Of a stretch of DNA of 40,435 nt, positions 1 through 8,263 are shown in pieces. A program made the position numbers and the translations under genes. The stretch covers positions 1 through 40,435 of the forward strand of contig JAFIEL010000010.1 of assembly GCA_020832585.1 (NCBI GenBank), written 5' to 3'. The first letter of the stretch is position 1; the number at the start of each line of letters is the position of its first letter. Under the pieces are notes generated by a model. That model ran no database searches, had not been told where the DNA came from, and saw only the letters and a program-made list of their open reading frames with translations. Source of the stretch: Natronohydrobacter sp. (GTDB lineage: Bacteria > Pseudomonadota > Alphaproteobacteria > Rhodobacterales > Rhodobacteraceae).

Positions 1-1100
1 GCAAGCTGGATATGGTGGGCATGACCCGCGCGCATATGGCCGATCCGCATATCGTAACCAGGATCATGCGCGGCGAGGAAGATCGCATCCGCCCTTGCGT
101 GGGCGCGAATTACTGTCTGGACCGCATCTATCAGGGGGGGATGGCGCTGTGCCTGCACAACCCCTCGACCGGGCGGGAACTGGAGGTGCCGCATGAGATT
201 GCGCAAGCTGACAAGCCCCGCCGTGTCGTGATCGTCGGCGCTGGCCCTGCCGGGCTGGAAGCGGCGAGGGTGGCGGCCGAGCGCGGGCATGAGGTGGTGG
301 TGCATGAGGCGGCCAATGATCCCGGTGGGCAAATCCGCCTGACCGCCCAGACCCCGCGCCGGGCCGAGATGATGCAGATCATCCAATGGCGGTTTGCCGA
401 ATGTGAACGGCTGGGGGTGGTGTTCCGGTTCAACTCCTTTGCCGATGTCGAGACAGTGCAGGCCGAGAACCCTGATGTCGTCATAATCGCCACAGGTGGC
501 CTGCCCCATATCGAGGTTCTGGAGCAGGGCAATGATCTGGTGGTTTCTAGCTGGGACATTCTGTCAGGCGATGCAAAGCCGGGTGAAAATGTCCTGATCT
601 ATGACGATGCGGGCGATTACCCTGCCCTGCAAGCTGCCGAAAAGATCGCAGCAACCGGGGCCAAGGTCGAGATCATGACCCGCGACCGCAGTTTCGCGCC
701 CGAAGTCATGGCCATGTCGCTCACCCCCTCCATGCGCGAGCTGCAAAAACAGGATGTGACCTTCACGGTCACATGGAAACTCGATGCCGTCACGCGCGAA
801 GGCAACCGGCTGGTTGCCCGGATCGGCAGCGATTATGGCGGCGTGACGCGCACGCGCGAGGTGGATCAAGTCGTGGTCAATCACGGCACGCGGCCCTTGG
901 ATGAGCTCTATTTCGACCTTCGCCCCAAGTCGGTGAACCTTGGTGCAGTCGATTACGAGGCGCTGGTCGCAAGCGCGCCCCAGACAATCAGAACCAACCC
1001 CGAAGGTGGCTACCAGCTTTTCCGCATCGGCGATGCTGTTGCGGCACGCAACACCCATGCCGCGATCTATGATGCGCTGCGCCTTGTGCGCGCCCTGTAA
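1..1100 (+). CDS. FMN/FAD N-demethylase-type oxidoreductase, C-terminal part (5' end outside window)
   Basis: The reading frame is already open at the first bases of the window (frame of the ATG at 12), so the N-terminal flavin TIM barrel lies upstream. Visible are the end of the barrel (motif MVGMTRAHMADPHIV), a cysteine segment CVGANYC followed 12 residues later by CLHNP, and a dinucleotide-binding domain starting at VVIVGAGPAGLEAA. This is the layout of the trimethylamine dehydrogenase/old yellow enzyme family, including N-methylproline demethylase and dimethylglycine demethylase subunit DgcA. In trimethylamine dehydrogenase the 4Fe-4S motif is CxxCxxC; here the middle cysteine is alanine, which I believe is common in the demethylase branch. 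The Rieske oxygenase and reductase genes downstream support a role in stepwise removal of N-methyl groups from a betaine. The exact substrate (dimethylglycine or N-methylproline) is not decidable. Confidence 0.85.
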   Translation, partial: KLDMVGMTRAHMADPHIVTRIMRGEEDRIRPCVGANYCLDRIYQGGMALCLHNPSTGRELEVPHEIAQADKPRRVVIVGAGPAGLEAARVAAERGHEVVVHEAANDPGGQIRLTAQTPRRAEMMQIIQWRFAECERLGVVFRFNSFADVETVQAENPDVVIIATGGLPHIEVLEQGNDLVVSSWDILSGDAKPGENVLIYDDAGDYPALQAAEKIAATGAKVEIMTRDRSFAPEVMAMSLTPSMRELQKQDVTFTVTWKLDAVTREGNRLVARIGSDYGGVTRTREVDQVVVNHGTRPLDELYFDLRPKSVNLGAVDYEALVASAPQTIRTNPEGGYQLFRIGDAVAARNTHAAIYDALRLVRAL

Positions 1101-1181
1101 TGGCACAGGTCGCCGAACAACGCGGTGCGCACACATGGCGCGAGTGAACCAAATTGCGCCGCTTCCGTGCGCGCTGCATCC

Positions 1182-1212
1182 GTGGTCTGCCGTCAAGAAA
1201 ACGGCAGACCAC
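1182..1212. repeat. Perfect 12-bp inverted repeat with 7-nt loop
   Basis: GTGGTCTGCCGT at 1182-1193 pairs perfectly with ACGGCAGACCAC at 1201-1212 around the loop CAAGAAA. It lies between the flavin demethylase gene and the Rieske oxygenase gene. No T-run follows on either strand, so it is not a typical intrinsic terminator. It could be an mRNA-stabilising or attenuating hairpin between two genes of one operon, or a protein-binding palindrome. Confidence 0.75.
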
Positions 1213-1267
1213 ATACGACCAGATCCTATCCGGAACTCCCTGATCTCTTGCCACGAAGGTTCCCCCG

Positions 1268-2503
1268 ATGATCAGCAATTCTGACCTGCTTTACCTGCTC
1301 ATGTCGCGCAAGCCGTGGCATTCGCTGCCGCAGCCCTTCTACAACGATCCAGACATCTATCAGGCCGATCTGCGCGAAATCTGGCAGCGGGACTGGATTT
1401 TCGCGGCCCCTTCGGCAGAACTGCCAAAGACCGGCAGCTACATCACGCTGGAAATCGGCACGGCGTCGGTGATCATCGTGCGCGACGCGGATCGCGTGAT
1501 CCGGGCGTTTCACAATTCCTGCCGTCACCGGGGCAGCAGGATTTGTGCGGCGGAAAAGGGCACGTCGCCCAAACTGGTCTGTCCCTATCACCAATGGACC
1601 TATGATCTGGACGGCAAACTGCTCTGGGCGCGCGAAATGGGCGCGGATTTCGACCCCTCGCAGCATGGGCTGGGGCTGGTCCATTGCCGAGAGATCGCAG
1701 GCATGGTGTTCATTTGTCTGGGTCAGGACGCGCCCGACACCAGCGCGCTGGAAGCACAGGCCGCGCGCTACATGGGGCCGCATGATCTGGCCAATCTCAA
1801 AGTCGCGCATCAATCCAGCATCATTGAGCAGGCCAACTGGAAACTGGTGCTGGAAAACAACCGTGAATGTTATCACTGTTCAGGCTCGCATCCCTCGCTA
1901 TGCGTGACTTTCCCGGATGATCCGAACCTCGTCGGCGCCGATGACAGCACCACCAGCAATGCAGGCCGCGCCCATGTGGACCGTTGCGAGGCCGCCGGTC
2001 TGCCCGCAAAATATCTGATTGATCCCTCCGAACGCTGGCGCTTCGTGCGCATCCCGTTTCTGAACAAGGCTGTCAGCTACACGCTGGACGGCAAGGCGGC
2101 GGTCACGAAACGCATTGGCTCTGTGCCGTTCGATGATGCGGGATCGTGCCTGTTCTTCCATTACCCCAACACCTGGAACCACTTCTTGTCCGATCAGGTG
2201 CTGACTTTCCGCGTGCTGCCGGTCGGCCCGATGCAAACGCAGGTCACGACGACTTGGCTTGTCCACAAGGATGCCGAGGAAGGGCGCGATTATGATCTGA
2301 AGCGCCTGACCGAAGTCTGGATCAGCACCAATGACGAGGACCGCCGCATCGTCGAGGAAAACCAGCGCGGCATCAACTCGCCCGGCTATCTGCCCGGCCC
2401 CTACAGTCAGGTGCAGGAAGGCGGCGTCAACCAGTTCGTGGACTGGTATTGCCGCACGCTGCAAACGGCCCTGATGGGGCCGCGCCAGATCGCGGCGGAG
2501 TAA
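1268..2503 (+). CDS. Rieske non-haem iron oxygenase, betaine N-demethylase type (GbcA/Stc2-like)
   Basis: 411-residue oxygenase component. The Rieske [2Fe-2S] site is visible as C85-x-H87 and C105-x2-H108 (motifs CRHRG and CPYHQW). The mononuclear iron region follows at about residues 197-210 (ENNRECYHCSGSHP, likely ligands H203 and H208). The family hydroxylates an N-methyl group so that it leaves as formaldehyde. GbcA (glycine betaine) and Stc2 (stachydrine/proline betaine) are the closest types I recognise. The start at 1268 is supported by GAAGG about 9 nt upstream. The stop is 4 nt before the reductase start, so the two are co-translated electron-transfer partners. Substrate assignment is inference; carnitine-like or other quaternary amines remain possible. 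Confidence 0.88.
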   Translation: MISNSDLLYLLMSRKPWHSLPQPFYNDPDIYQADLREIWQRDWIFAAPSAELPKTGSYITLEIGTASVIIVRDADRVIRAFHNSCRHRGSRICAAEKGTSPKLVCPYHQWTYDLDGKLLWAREMGADFDPSQHGLGLVHCREIAGMVFICLGQDAPDTSALEAQAARYMGPHDLANLKVAHQSSIIEQANWKLVLENNRECYHCSGSHPSLCVTFPDDPNLVGADDSTTSNAGRAHVDRCEAAGLPAKYLIDPSERWRFVRIPFLNKAVSYTLDGKAAVTKRIGSVPFDDAGSCLFFHYPNTWNHFLSDQVLTFRVLPVGPMQTQVTTTWLVHKDAEEGRDYDLKRLTEVWISTNDEDRRIVEENQRGINSPGYLPGPYSQVQEGGVNQFVDWYCRTLQTALMGPRQIAAE

Positions 2504-2507
2504 CACC

Positions 2508-3581
2508 ATGATCCCGATGCCGACCAAGGACAGCCCGATCTGGCGCGATGACGAGGAACTGGAATGCGTGGCGATCCTGCCCGAAGCGCCGGGCGTCAAG
2601 ACTTTCGTGTTTCGCCCGCCCTCCGCGTCGATCTTCGTCTATCGCGCAGGCCAGTTCCTGACGCTTGATCTGCCTGTCCCCGGCGGCAATGTGCAGCGGA
2701 CCTTTACGATTTCATCGTCGCCCATCACCTCGGCCTATCTCAGCATCACCGCCAAGGTGCAGCCCGATTCAGTCGGGACGCGCTGGATACATGACCATCT
2801 GCAAGTGGGGATGCGCCTGCGCGCCTATGGCCCCGCCGGACTGTTCCACCTACCGCCACAACCCGAAGGCAAGTACCTGTTCATCTCGGCAGGGTCCGGC
2901 GTGACGCCGATGATGTCGATGGCCACCACGCTGTTCGAGCGCGGCGAAGACCCGGACATCTGTTTCATCCAATGCGCGCGCAAACCGAGTGACCTGATCT
3001 TCCGGCGCAGGCTGGAATACATGGCCTCGCGCGTGGCCGGGCTGGCGCTGCATTTCGTCGTCAGCCAACCCGAACCCTACGAGGTCTGGACCGGCTATCG
3101 TGGCCAGTTCAACCAGTTGATGCTGGGCCTGATGTGCAGCGACTATCTGGAACGCGATGTCTATTGCTGCGGGCCAGAGACTTTCATGACGGCGGTGCGC
3201 GAAATCCTGATCTCGCTGGGCTATGACATGGCGCGCTATCATCAGGAATCCTTTCACGCCCCGGCCGAAACCGTGGCCGAGATCAAGGAATTTGACGATC
3301 CAGTGCCCGATGACACGGCACTGGCCGAAATCGTCTTCGCGCGCTCGGGTATTTCTGTTACCTGCACCGAAGGCGACACGATCATGCAGATCGCCCGTGC
3401 ACAGGGACTGCCTGTCGCATCAGGCTGCAATTTCGGCCTGTGCGGCACCTGCAAGACCCGCAAGATCTCTGGTGATGTGCATATGGTCCATAATGGCGGG
3501 ATCAGTGACGAAGATATCGAAGCGGGGTATATCCTCGCCTGCTGCTCCAAACCGGTGGGCCGGATCGAGATCGATGCCTGA
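2508..3581 (+). CDS. NAD(P)H-dependent reductase with C-terminal [2Fe-2S] ferredoxin (GbcB-like)
   Basis: 357 residues with three modules: an FAD-binding barrel (RTFTISSSP at 64-72), an NAD(P)H-binding domain (SAGSGVTPMMS near 127-137, and CCGPETFM near 220-227), and a plant-type ferredoxin domain with C307, C312, C315 and C345 in the C-x4-C-x2-C-x29-C spacing. It passes electrons from NAD(P)H through flavin and iron-sulfur to the Rieske centre of the oxygenase encoded immediately upstream. Length and domain order fit GbcB/Stc-type reductases. Only 4 nt separate it from the oxygenase gene. It runs convergently into the pxpA-like gene, whose stop lies 6 nt away. Confidence 0.9.
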   Translation: MIPMPTKDSPIWRDDEELECVAILPEAPGVKTFVFRPPSASIFVYRAGQFLTLDLPVPGGNVQRTFTISSSPITSAYLSITAKVQPDSVGTRWIHDHLQVGMRLRAYGPAGLFHLPPQPEGKYLFISAGSGVTPMMSMATTLFERGEDPDICFIQCARKPSDLIFRRRLEYMASRVAGLALHFVVSQPEPYEVWTGYRGQFNQLMLGLMCSDYLERDVYCCGPETFMTAVREILISLGYDMARYHQESFHAPAETVAEIKEFDDPVPDDTALAEIVFARSGISVTCTEGDTIMQIARAQGLPVASGCNFGLCGTCKTRKISGDVHMVHNGGISDEDIEAGYILACCSKPVGRIEIDA

Positions 3582-3587
3582 ACAGGA

Positions 3588-4364
3588 TCACGCTGCGCGC
3601 TGTCCCTCAAACGCGCGTAGCGCAATCCCCTCGGTCGTCAGCCTTGCATGAAGCGCCTGGGCCAGCGCTACGGCCCCGTGAGTATCACCGTGTAGACAGA
3701 TCGTGTCGATCTGCGCAGGCAGATGCGTGCCCCGAGCGGTGATGATCGCCCCGGCTTCGAGCATCGCCAGAATACGGGCGCAGACCTGATCCGCGTCATG
3801 GATCACGGCACCGGGCAAGCGACGATCCATCAGCAAGCCATCTTCCGAATACCCCCGGTCGGCAAAAATCTCTTGCGCCATACGCGCACCCAATGCGCGC
3901 GCGGCGCGCGCCTGCGCCGTGCCGGAAATCACCATCAGGATAATCTCCGGGTCAACGGCCAGCGCGCCTTCATAGCAGGCGCGGGCCAGCGCCTCATCTT
4001 CTGCGGCCATATTGGCCAAGGCACCATGCAGTTTCAGATGCCGCACATGGCCGCCTGCCAGCCGCGCCATGGCCTGCGCCGCGCCAAGCTGATAGGCCAC
4101 AAGGTGACGCGCTTCATCGGGGGCAAGCTGCATCCGCCGCCGCCCGAAACCCTGCAGATCAGGCAAGCCCGGATGCGCCCCGATCCCGACCCCGTGCGCC
4201 ACCGCCTGAGCCATGGCCCGCACCATCACGTCAGGATCACCGGCATGAAAGCCACAAGCGATATTGGCCGAGGTGATCACCCGCAAAAGATCGTCATCCG
4301 CGCCCATCGGCCAGGGGCCAAAACTTTCGCCCATATCTGCGTTCAGATCGATATGTCTTGTCAT
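3588..4364 (-). CDS. pxpA: LamB/YcsF family protein, 5-oxoprolinase subunit A (PxpA-like)
   Basis: 258 residues beginning MTRHIDLNADMGESFGPW, the diagnostic start of the LamB/YcsF family, followed by SANIACGFHAGDP near residues 34-46 and the C-terminal ICLHGDTHGAVALA segment. In the characterised system PxpA works with PxpB and PxpC to open 5-oxoproline to glutamate with ATP. No pxpB or pxpC is present in the window, which is unusual because they are normally linked. The reading frame extends upstream, but the ATG at 4364 is preferred because AAAGGA lies about 8 nt before it and the family motif begins there. Whether it still acts on 5-oxoproline here is inferred from family only. Confidence 0.88.
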   Translation of the reverse strand: MTRHIDLNADMGESFGPWPMGADDDLLRVITSANIACGFHAGDPDVMVRAMAQAVAHGVGIGAHPGLPDLQGFGRRRMQLAPDEARHLVAYQLGAAQAMARLAGGHVRHLKLHGALANMAAEDEALARACYEGALAVDPEIILMVISGTAQARAARALGARMAQEIFADRGYSEDGLLMDRRLPGAVIHDADQVCARILAMLEAGAIITARGTHLPAQIDTICLHGDTHGAVALAQALHARLTTEGIALRAFEGQRAA

Positions 4365-4546
4365 GCCCCTGTCCTTTCCAGATCGTCGCCGCATGTCACG
4401 CTTCTGGTCAGTTGATAAGCCAGAAGACCGGCCATGTCATGCGGATCGCGGATCAGAGGCAACAGCGCAGGCGCGCCGCACGAAAGATGGGGCATGATCC
4501 GGCAACGCGTGGCGAATTGACGGCGCGACGGCGACCGACACAAAGC

Positions 4547-5590
4547 TCAGCCCGGCATGTCCTGAACCGGCATCGGCGGCAGATTATAGGGTGTCGCAAT
4601 GAAAATTTCGCTCGATTGTGTCGGCACATGCTGCGACAGCTTTCGGGGCGACTCGAGCACCATCATGAACAGTTTCCGCATATCCTGAGACAGATCATGG
4701 TGCAGGACATAGCTGATCGCGCTTTTCGCAAGCAAAAGCCGGTTCTCTCGATCAAGATCATGGGCGACATAGACCAAAGGGCGCTGGCGACATTCGGACA
4801 GTTTGCGCAGGATCGCCGCATTCCCGCCGCCCATTGAATACACTGCCGTGACAGCCTCCCCTCTGGCCAGGATTGCATCCAGCGACCGGGCCGTAGCCAC
4901 AGTCATCCCCGCGCCACCTGTCGCGTCCATGAAGTGCACCCCCGGCTTCAGGCTGGTCAGCAGATCACGAAAAGCAGTCAGGCGATCTGTTTCGCCCCGA
5001 AAACTGTCCTGACTGCGCGATGTCAGCACAGTTGCGCCGCGCTCAGGCAGGCTTTGCGCCATGAGATAGGCAGCGATCCGTCCCGCCTGTGCATTGTCCA
5101 GCCCAAAATATCCTTGCCGCACACTGCCCGGCAGGTCCGTGACCAGAGTATAGACCGGAATTCCCGCCCTTGAGAGCCGCTCGACCATGGCACGGATCGC
5201 AGGCGTATCGCGCGCTTTCAGGCAAAGACCCTGACTTCCCCGATGCGCAATACGCTCCAATGCCGCCAGTGTCTCGGCCTCGGACATGATCTCCTGAAAC
5301 TGAAACCGGACCCGGATCGCGGTTCCGGGGAAAGATCGCAGCGCAGTTTCAGCCGCAAACCGGATTTCCCGCGAGAACCGCTTCGGCGCTTCGGCCAGCA
5401 CATCCAGAAACACCCGCCTGCCAGTTGCGGCCAGTTGCGCTTCCTGCGCTTTCAACTCGCGCAGCGCCAGTTCAACGCGCTTGCGCGCTTGCGGGCTGGC
5501 ATTGGGTCGGTTGTTGATCACACGGTCCACGGTGGCGGTACCCAGGCCCGCCTGACGTGCAATCTCCTTGATCGGAAAACGATGCGCCAT
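4547..5590 (-). CDS. LacI-family transcriptional regulator, divergent from PhyH oxygenase gene
   Basis: 347 residues with an N-terminal helix-turn-helix (FPIKEIARQAGLGTATVDRV) and a periplasmic-binding-protein-like sensor domain, ending with an extra tail rich in Pro and Ser. The DNA-binding helix reads TATVDRV rather than the usual VSxxTVSR pattern, as in a minority of the family whose ligands are often polyols or sugars. Start chosen at ATG 5590 because the family begins about there; an upstream TTG (5626) would add 12 residues. No strong ribosome-binding site is visible. Its 5' end faces the PhyH oxygenase gene 87 bp away, so that gene is the obvious target. Ligand unknown. Confidence 0.87.
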   Translation of the reverse strand: MAHRFPIKEIARQAGLGTATVDRVINNRPNASPQARKRVELALRELKAQEAQLAATGRRVFLDVLAEAPKRFSREIRFAAETALRSFPGTAIRVRFQFQEIMSEAETLAALERIAHRGSQGLCLKARDTPAIRAMVERLSRAGIPVYTLVTDLPGSVRQGYFGLDNAQAGRIAAYLMAQSLPERGATVLTSRSQDSFRGETDRLTAFRDLLTSLKPGVHFMDATGGAGMTVATARSLDAILARGEAVTAVYSMGGGNAAILRKLSECRQRPLVYVAHDLDRENRLLLAKSAISYVLHHDLSQDMRKLFMMVLESPRKLSQHVPTQSSEIFIATPYNLPPMPVQDMPG

Positions 5591-5677
5591 TGATGTATTT
5601 CTGATGTGTTTTTCAGTCCGGGGCAAGCCGTTTCAGGATTAGAAACAGAAGCAGAGCTTTTGAAAAAGGTGCCGACC

Positions 5678-6862
5678 ATGACCCTCGATCTTTCACACCC
5701 CCCGATAGGCTTTTATGACGAAGCCACCTGTGATCTGGCCGAATTCGAAGCCTTGACGGCGCAGACAGTCGATCCTGGCATGATCCCCCATGCGACCAGC
5801 GCCGCGCGAAACGTGCCGGTCTATAAGATGGGTGCGCTTGCCGCAAAGCTGACCGACCCGGCAACGCGACGCACGCTGATGTCGGAATGGGCGCGCATCC
5901 TGCATCATGGCGCTGGGGTTTTCGTACTGAAACAGGCCTGCCCAGACCATGCGGCGATCGATCAGGCCACAGAGGTTTATAACCAGATCATTGCCGAGGA
6001 ACGCAGCGCAGGCAGTGCCGGGGCCGACCATTTTGCCGCTGCGGGCAGCAATGACCGGATCTGGAATTCGCTGCAGAAGCTTGCACTGAAATCGCCCGCG
6101 ACCTTCGTGCGCTATTTTGCCAGCCCCGCGATAGATGCGGCCTGCGAGGCGTGGCTTGGTCCGAATTACCAGATGACCGCACAGATCAACCTTGTTCACC
6201 CCGGCGGACAGGCGCAGCAGGCGCATCGCGATTATCACCTTGGTTTTCAGACTGCCGAACTCAGCGCGACCTATCCGGCCCATGTGCATGACCTGTCACC
6301 CCTGATGACACTACAGGGCGGTATCGCGCATTGCGACATGCCCATCGAGTCCGGTCCGACAAAGCTTCTGCCCTTCTCGCAACTCTACCGCCCCGGATAT
6401 GCGGCCTGGCGTCGCGATGATTTTCGCGCGCATTTCGAGGCGCATTTCGTTCAACTGCCGCTTGAGAAGGGCGATGCGATTTTCTTCAATCCAGCGCTGT
6501 TCCATGCCGCCGGGACAAATTCCAGCACTGACATTCACCGCATGGTCAACCTGCTGCAAATCTCTTCTGCCTTCGGACGCGCCATGGAGAGCGTGGATCG
6601 CAGGGCAATCTGCAAGGCCATTTTTCCTGACCTGCGCAAGGCAGTCGAAACGGCACGGCTGCCCGAAATCGCGCGAGAGGCCGTCCTTGGGGCCGCAGCA
6701 GAAGGCTATTCCTTCCCCACCAATCTGGACCGCGACCCACCTGTGGGCGGACTGGCCCCCAAGACGCAAAAGGCGCTTTTGCGCGAAGCAGTGCTGGATG
6801 CATGGACCCCGCCAGAACTGGCCGAGGCGCTGGACGCACTGGCAGAGCGACAGCTGCCCTGA
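5678..6862 (+). CDS. PhyH (phytanoyl-CoA dioxygenase) family Fe(II)/2-oxoglutarate oxygenase
   Basis: 394 residues. The iron-binding triad is visible as H183-R-D185 (motif QQAHRDYHLGF) and distal H276 (FFNPALFHAAGTN), with R288 (DIHRMVNL) placed to bind 2-oxoglutarate. The family hydroxylates small molecules or lipids using O2 and 2-oxoglutarate; it includes ectoine hydroxylase and phytanoyl-CoA hydroxylase. This protein lacks an obvious EctD signature and is longer than EctD, so I do not call it EctD although ectoine genes lie 14 kb away. Start at 5678 is supported by AAAGGT 7 nt upstream; an in-frame codon at 5606 is less likely. Divergent from the LacI gene, which probably controls it. Substrate unknown. 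Confidence 0.82.
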   Translation: MTLDLSHPPIGFYDEATCDLAEFEALTAQTVDPGMIPHATSAARNVPVYKMGALAAKLTDPATRRTLMSEWARILHHGAGVFVLKQACPDHAAIDQATEVYNQIIAEERSAGSAGADHFAAAGSNDRIWNSLQKLALKSPATFVRYFASPAIDAACEAWLGPNYQMTAQINLVHPGGQAQQAHRDYHLGFQTAELSATYPAHVHDLSPLMTLQGGIAHCDMPIESGPTKLLPFSQLYRPGYAAWRRDDFRAHFEAHFVQLPLEKGDAIFFNPALFHAAGTNSSTDIHRMVNLLQISSAFGRAMESVDRRAICKAIFPDLRKAVETARLPEIAREAVLGAAAEGYSFPTNLDRDPPVGGLAPKTQKALLREAVLDAWTPPELAEALDALAERQLP

Positions 6863-6938
6863 AATGGGGACCGCGCCCTTGCGGCTGTGCCCATGATCAG
6901 CCTAGTGTAGGTGCGTCACATTCCCCAAGAGCATTGAT

Positions 6939-7133
6939 ATGCGCCTGATCGATCCTGACCATCCGTTCTACCGCCCGAAATGGCGCCGCTACCTACTGGT
7001 TGCGGCACCCTTCATCTGGGCAAGTCTGGAATGGGGTTTCGGCAATCCGTTCTGGGCCTATCTGTCGGCTGCGATTGGCGGCTATCTGGCGTGGCATCTG
7101 GTGCTGAACTGGCGCTCTGACGGCGCGGATTAG
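6939..7133 (+). CDS. Small two-helix membrane protein, conserved-hypothetical type
   Basis: 64 residues beginning MRLIDPDHPFYRPKWRRYL, then two hydrophobic segments (about 18-32 and 36-56) separated by a short polar turn. The basic N-terminus before the first helix suggests the N-terminus faces the cytoplasm. AAGAG lies 8-10 nt before the ATG. Proteins of this look are frequent in Rhodobacteraceae without known function; I cannot assign one. Its stop (TAG 7131-7133) overlaps the stop of the decayed dehydrogenase remnant on the other strand. Confidence 0.7.
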   Translation: MRLIDPDHPFYRPKWRRYLLVAAPFIWASLEWGFGNPFWAYLSAAIGGYLAWHLVLNWRSDGAD

Positions 7134-7415
7134 TCGGCGGGCAAATCCACGGGCAGGCCTGTTGCGCGCGAATGCGTTGCAGCATCGGCCAGCATTTGGG
7201 CGCGCAAGCCGTCCATAATCCCCGGTTCGGCCTGCGCCGCCCCGGTTGTCGCCGCCACAAAGGCGCGCATTTCGGCCAGATAGGCGGCCTCATAGCGTTC
7301 CAGAAAGACGAGCTCAGCAGGACTGCGCCGGAAACCTGTGTCTATGGCGATTTAAATGTTGCTTTTCTACGGGTTCTCGGCACGCAGCATGCCCGTTTGC
7401 CGATCAATTCCAGCC
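7130..7415 (-). pseudogene. 3' remnant of an inositol dehydrogenase-like (IolG/Gfo-Idh-MocA) gene
   Basis: The minus strand of this apparently empty stretch encodes the C-terminal end of a Gfo/Idh/MocA dehydrogenase. In one frame it reads GMLRAENP, then an in-frame stop (7367-7369), a second stop (7352-7354), then LVFLERYEAAYLAEMRAFV, and finally LADAATHSRATGLPV before the normal end at 7130. These are the landmarks of the IolG tail (GMLRAxN, FLERYxxAY, LADAAxxSxxTG). A fragment just upstream (LRLELIG) is in another frame, so there is also a frameshift. Everything N-terminal is gone. It lies directly behind the aldolase gene in the same direction, consistent with a lost last gene of the iolDCB operon. 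Detected by my own translation, so boundaries are approximate. Confidence 0.75.
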
Positions 7416-7423
7416 TCAGAGTT

Positions 7424-8263
7424 TCATGCCTTTCCCGATGCACCAAGGCCCCGAATGACCGCGCGGGCGGCATCGAAGACCGGATCATGCGTTTCTTTCA
7501 GTATCGACACCCTGTCAAATCGCGCGGGATCTACATTGACCGCTTCGCGCAGCGCCTTGCCGAAGGCCATGCGCAACTCCGTCCCGATATTGAATTTCGC
7601 AATGCGCGATCCGGCGGCGAGGGCGGCGCGCTGTGCATATGGCACGCCAGATCCGCCATGAATGACCAGCGCCACCTCAGTCACGGCCTCGATCGCGCGG
7701 ATGCGGGCTTCATCCAAGCCACCCTCATGGTCGGTCTGCAGATGCATATTGCCCACGGATATGGCCATCGCATCCACGGATGTTTCGCGCGCGAAACATG
7801 CGGCCTCTTGCGGGTCGGTTCCCGCAGAGTTTTCGCCGCCCGAATAGCCTACAAAGCCAATTTCGCCCTCGCAGGAAATCCCTGCTGCATGCGCCATTTC
7901 CGCGACTTGCGCGGTCTCGTCGATATTCTGCGCAAGCGGCTTGCGCGAGCCGTCAAACATCAGCGATGTGAACCCTGCCTCCAGTGCCTCGCGGCATTCA
8001 GCCAAGGTATAGCCGTGGTCAAGATGCACAACGACGGGCACATCAACACTGACCGCCAGATGGCGCATCATCGCCCCAAGCACCGGAAGCGGCGTATGCG
8101 CCCGGCACGATGGCCCGGCTTGCAGGATGACCGGCGCGCGCTCGGCCTGCGCGGCGAGCGCATATGCGCGCATGTCCTCCCAGCCCAGACAGACAAGGCC
8201 AGGAACAGCATAGCCGCCTTTCAGCGCGGGTTGCAGAACGTCTGACAGCGTGGCCAAGGTCAT
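7424..8263 (-). CDS. iolJ: Class II ketose-bisphosphate aldolase, IolJ-like
   Basis: 279 residues of the zinc-dependent class II aldolase family. Visible are the HLDHG motif (H80, D82, H83), the acidic CEGEIG loop (131-136), H174, and the phosphate-binding IHGGSG (201-206). In the inositol pathway this family cleaves 6-phospho-5-dehydro-2-deoxy-D-gluconate to dihydroxyacetone phosphate and malonate semialdehyde. That role is inferred from its place as last intact gene after iolD, iolC and the iolB-like gene; it overlaps the iolB-like gene by 4 nt (ATGA). A general fructose- or tagatose-bisphosphate aldolase would look similar. The stop is followed immediately by the iolG-like remnant. Confidence 0.87.
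   Translation of the reverse strand: MTLATLSDVLQPALKGGYAVPGLVCLGWEDMRAYALAAQAERAPVILQAGPSCRAHTPLPVLGAMMRHLAVSVDVPVVVHLDHGYTLAECREALEAGFTSLMFDGSRKPLAQNIDETAQVAEMAHAAGISCEGEIGFVGYSGGENSAGTDPQEAACFARETSVDAMAISVGNMHLQTDHEGGLDEARIRAIEAVTEVALVIHGGSGVPYAQRAALAAGSRIAKFNIGTELRMAFGKALREAVNVDPARFDRVSILKETHDPVFDAARAVIRGLGASGKA

Noticed and set aside
564-1214. Long minus-strand open frame opposite the flavin demethylase gene
   Set aside because: No family features and fully opposite a well-recognised coding region; a GC-rich shadow frame.
5678-6862. Ectoine hydroxylase (ectD)
   Set aside because: Shares only the general PhyH fold; longer than EctD, without its signature segment, and controlled by a LacI gene far from ectABC.
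7172-8245. 357-codon plus-strand open frame
   Set aside because: Antisense to the class II aldolase gene, which has all catalytic motifs.
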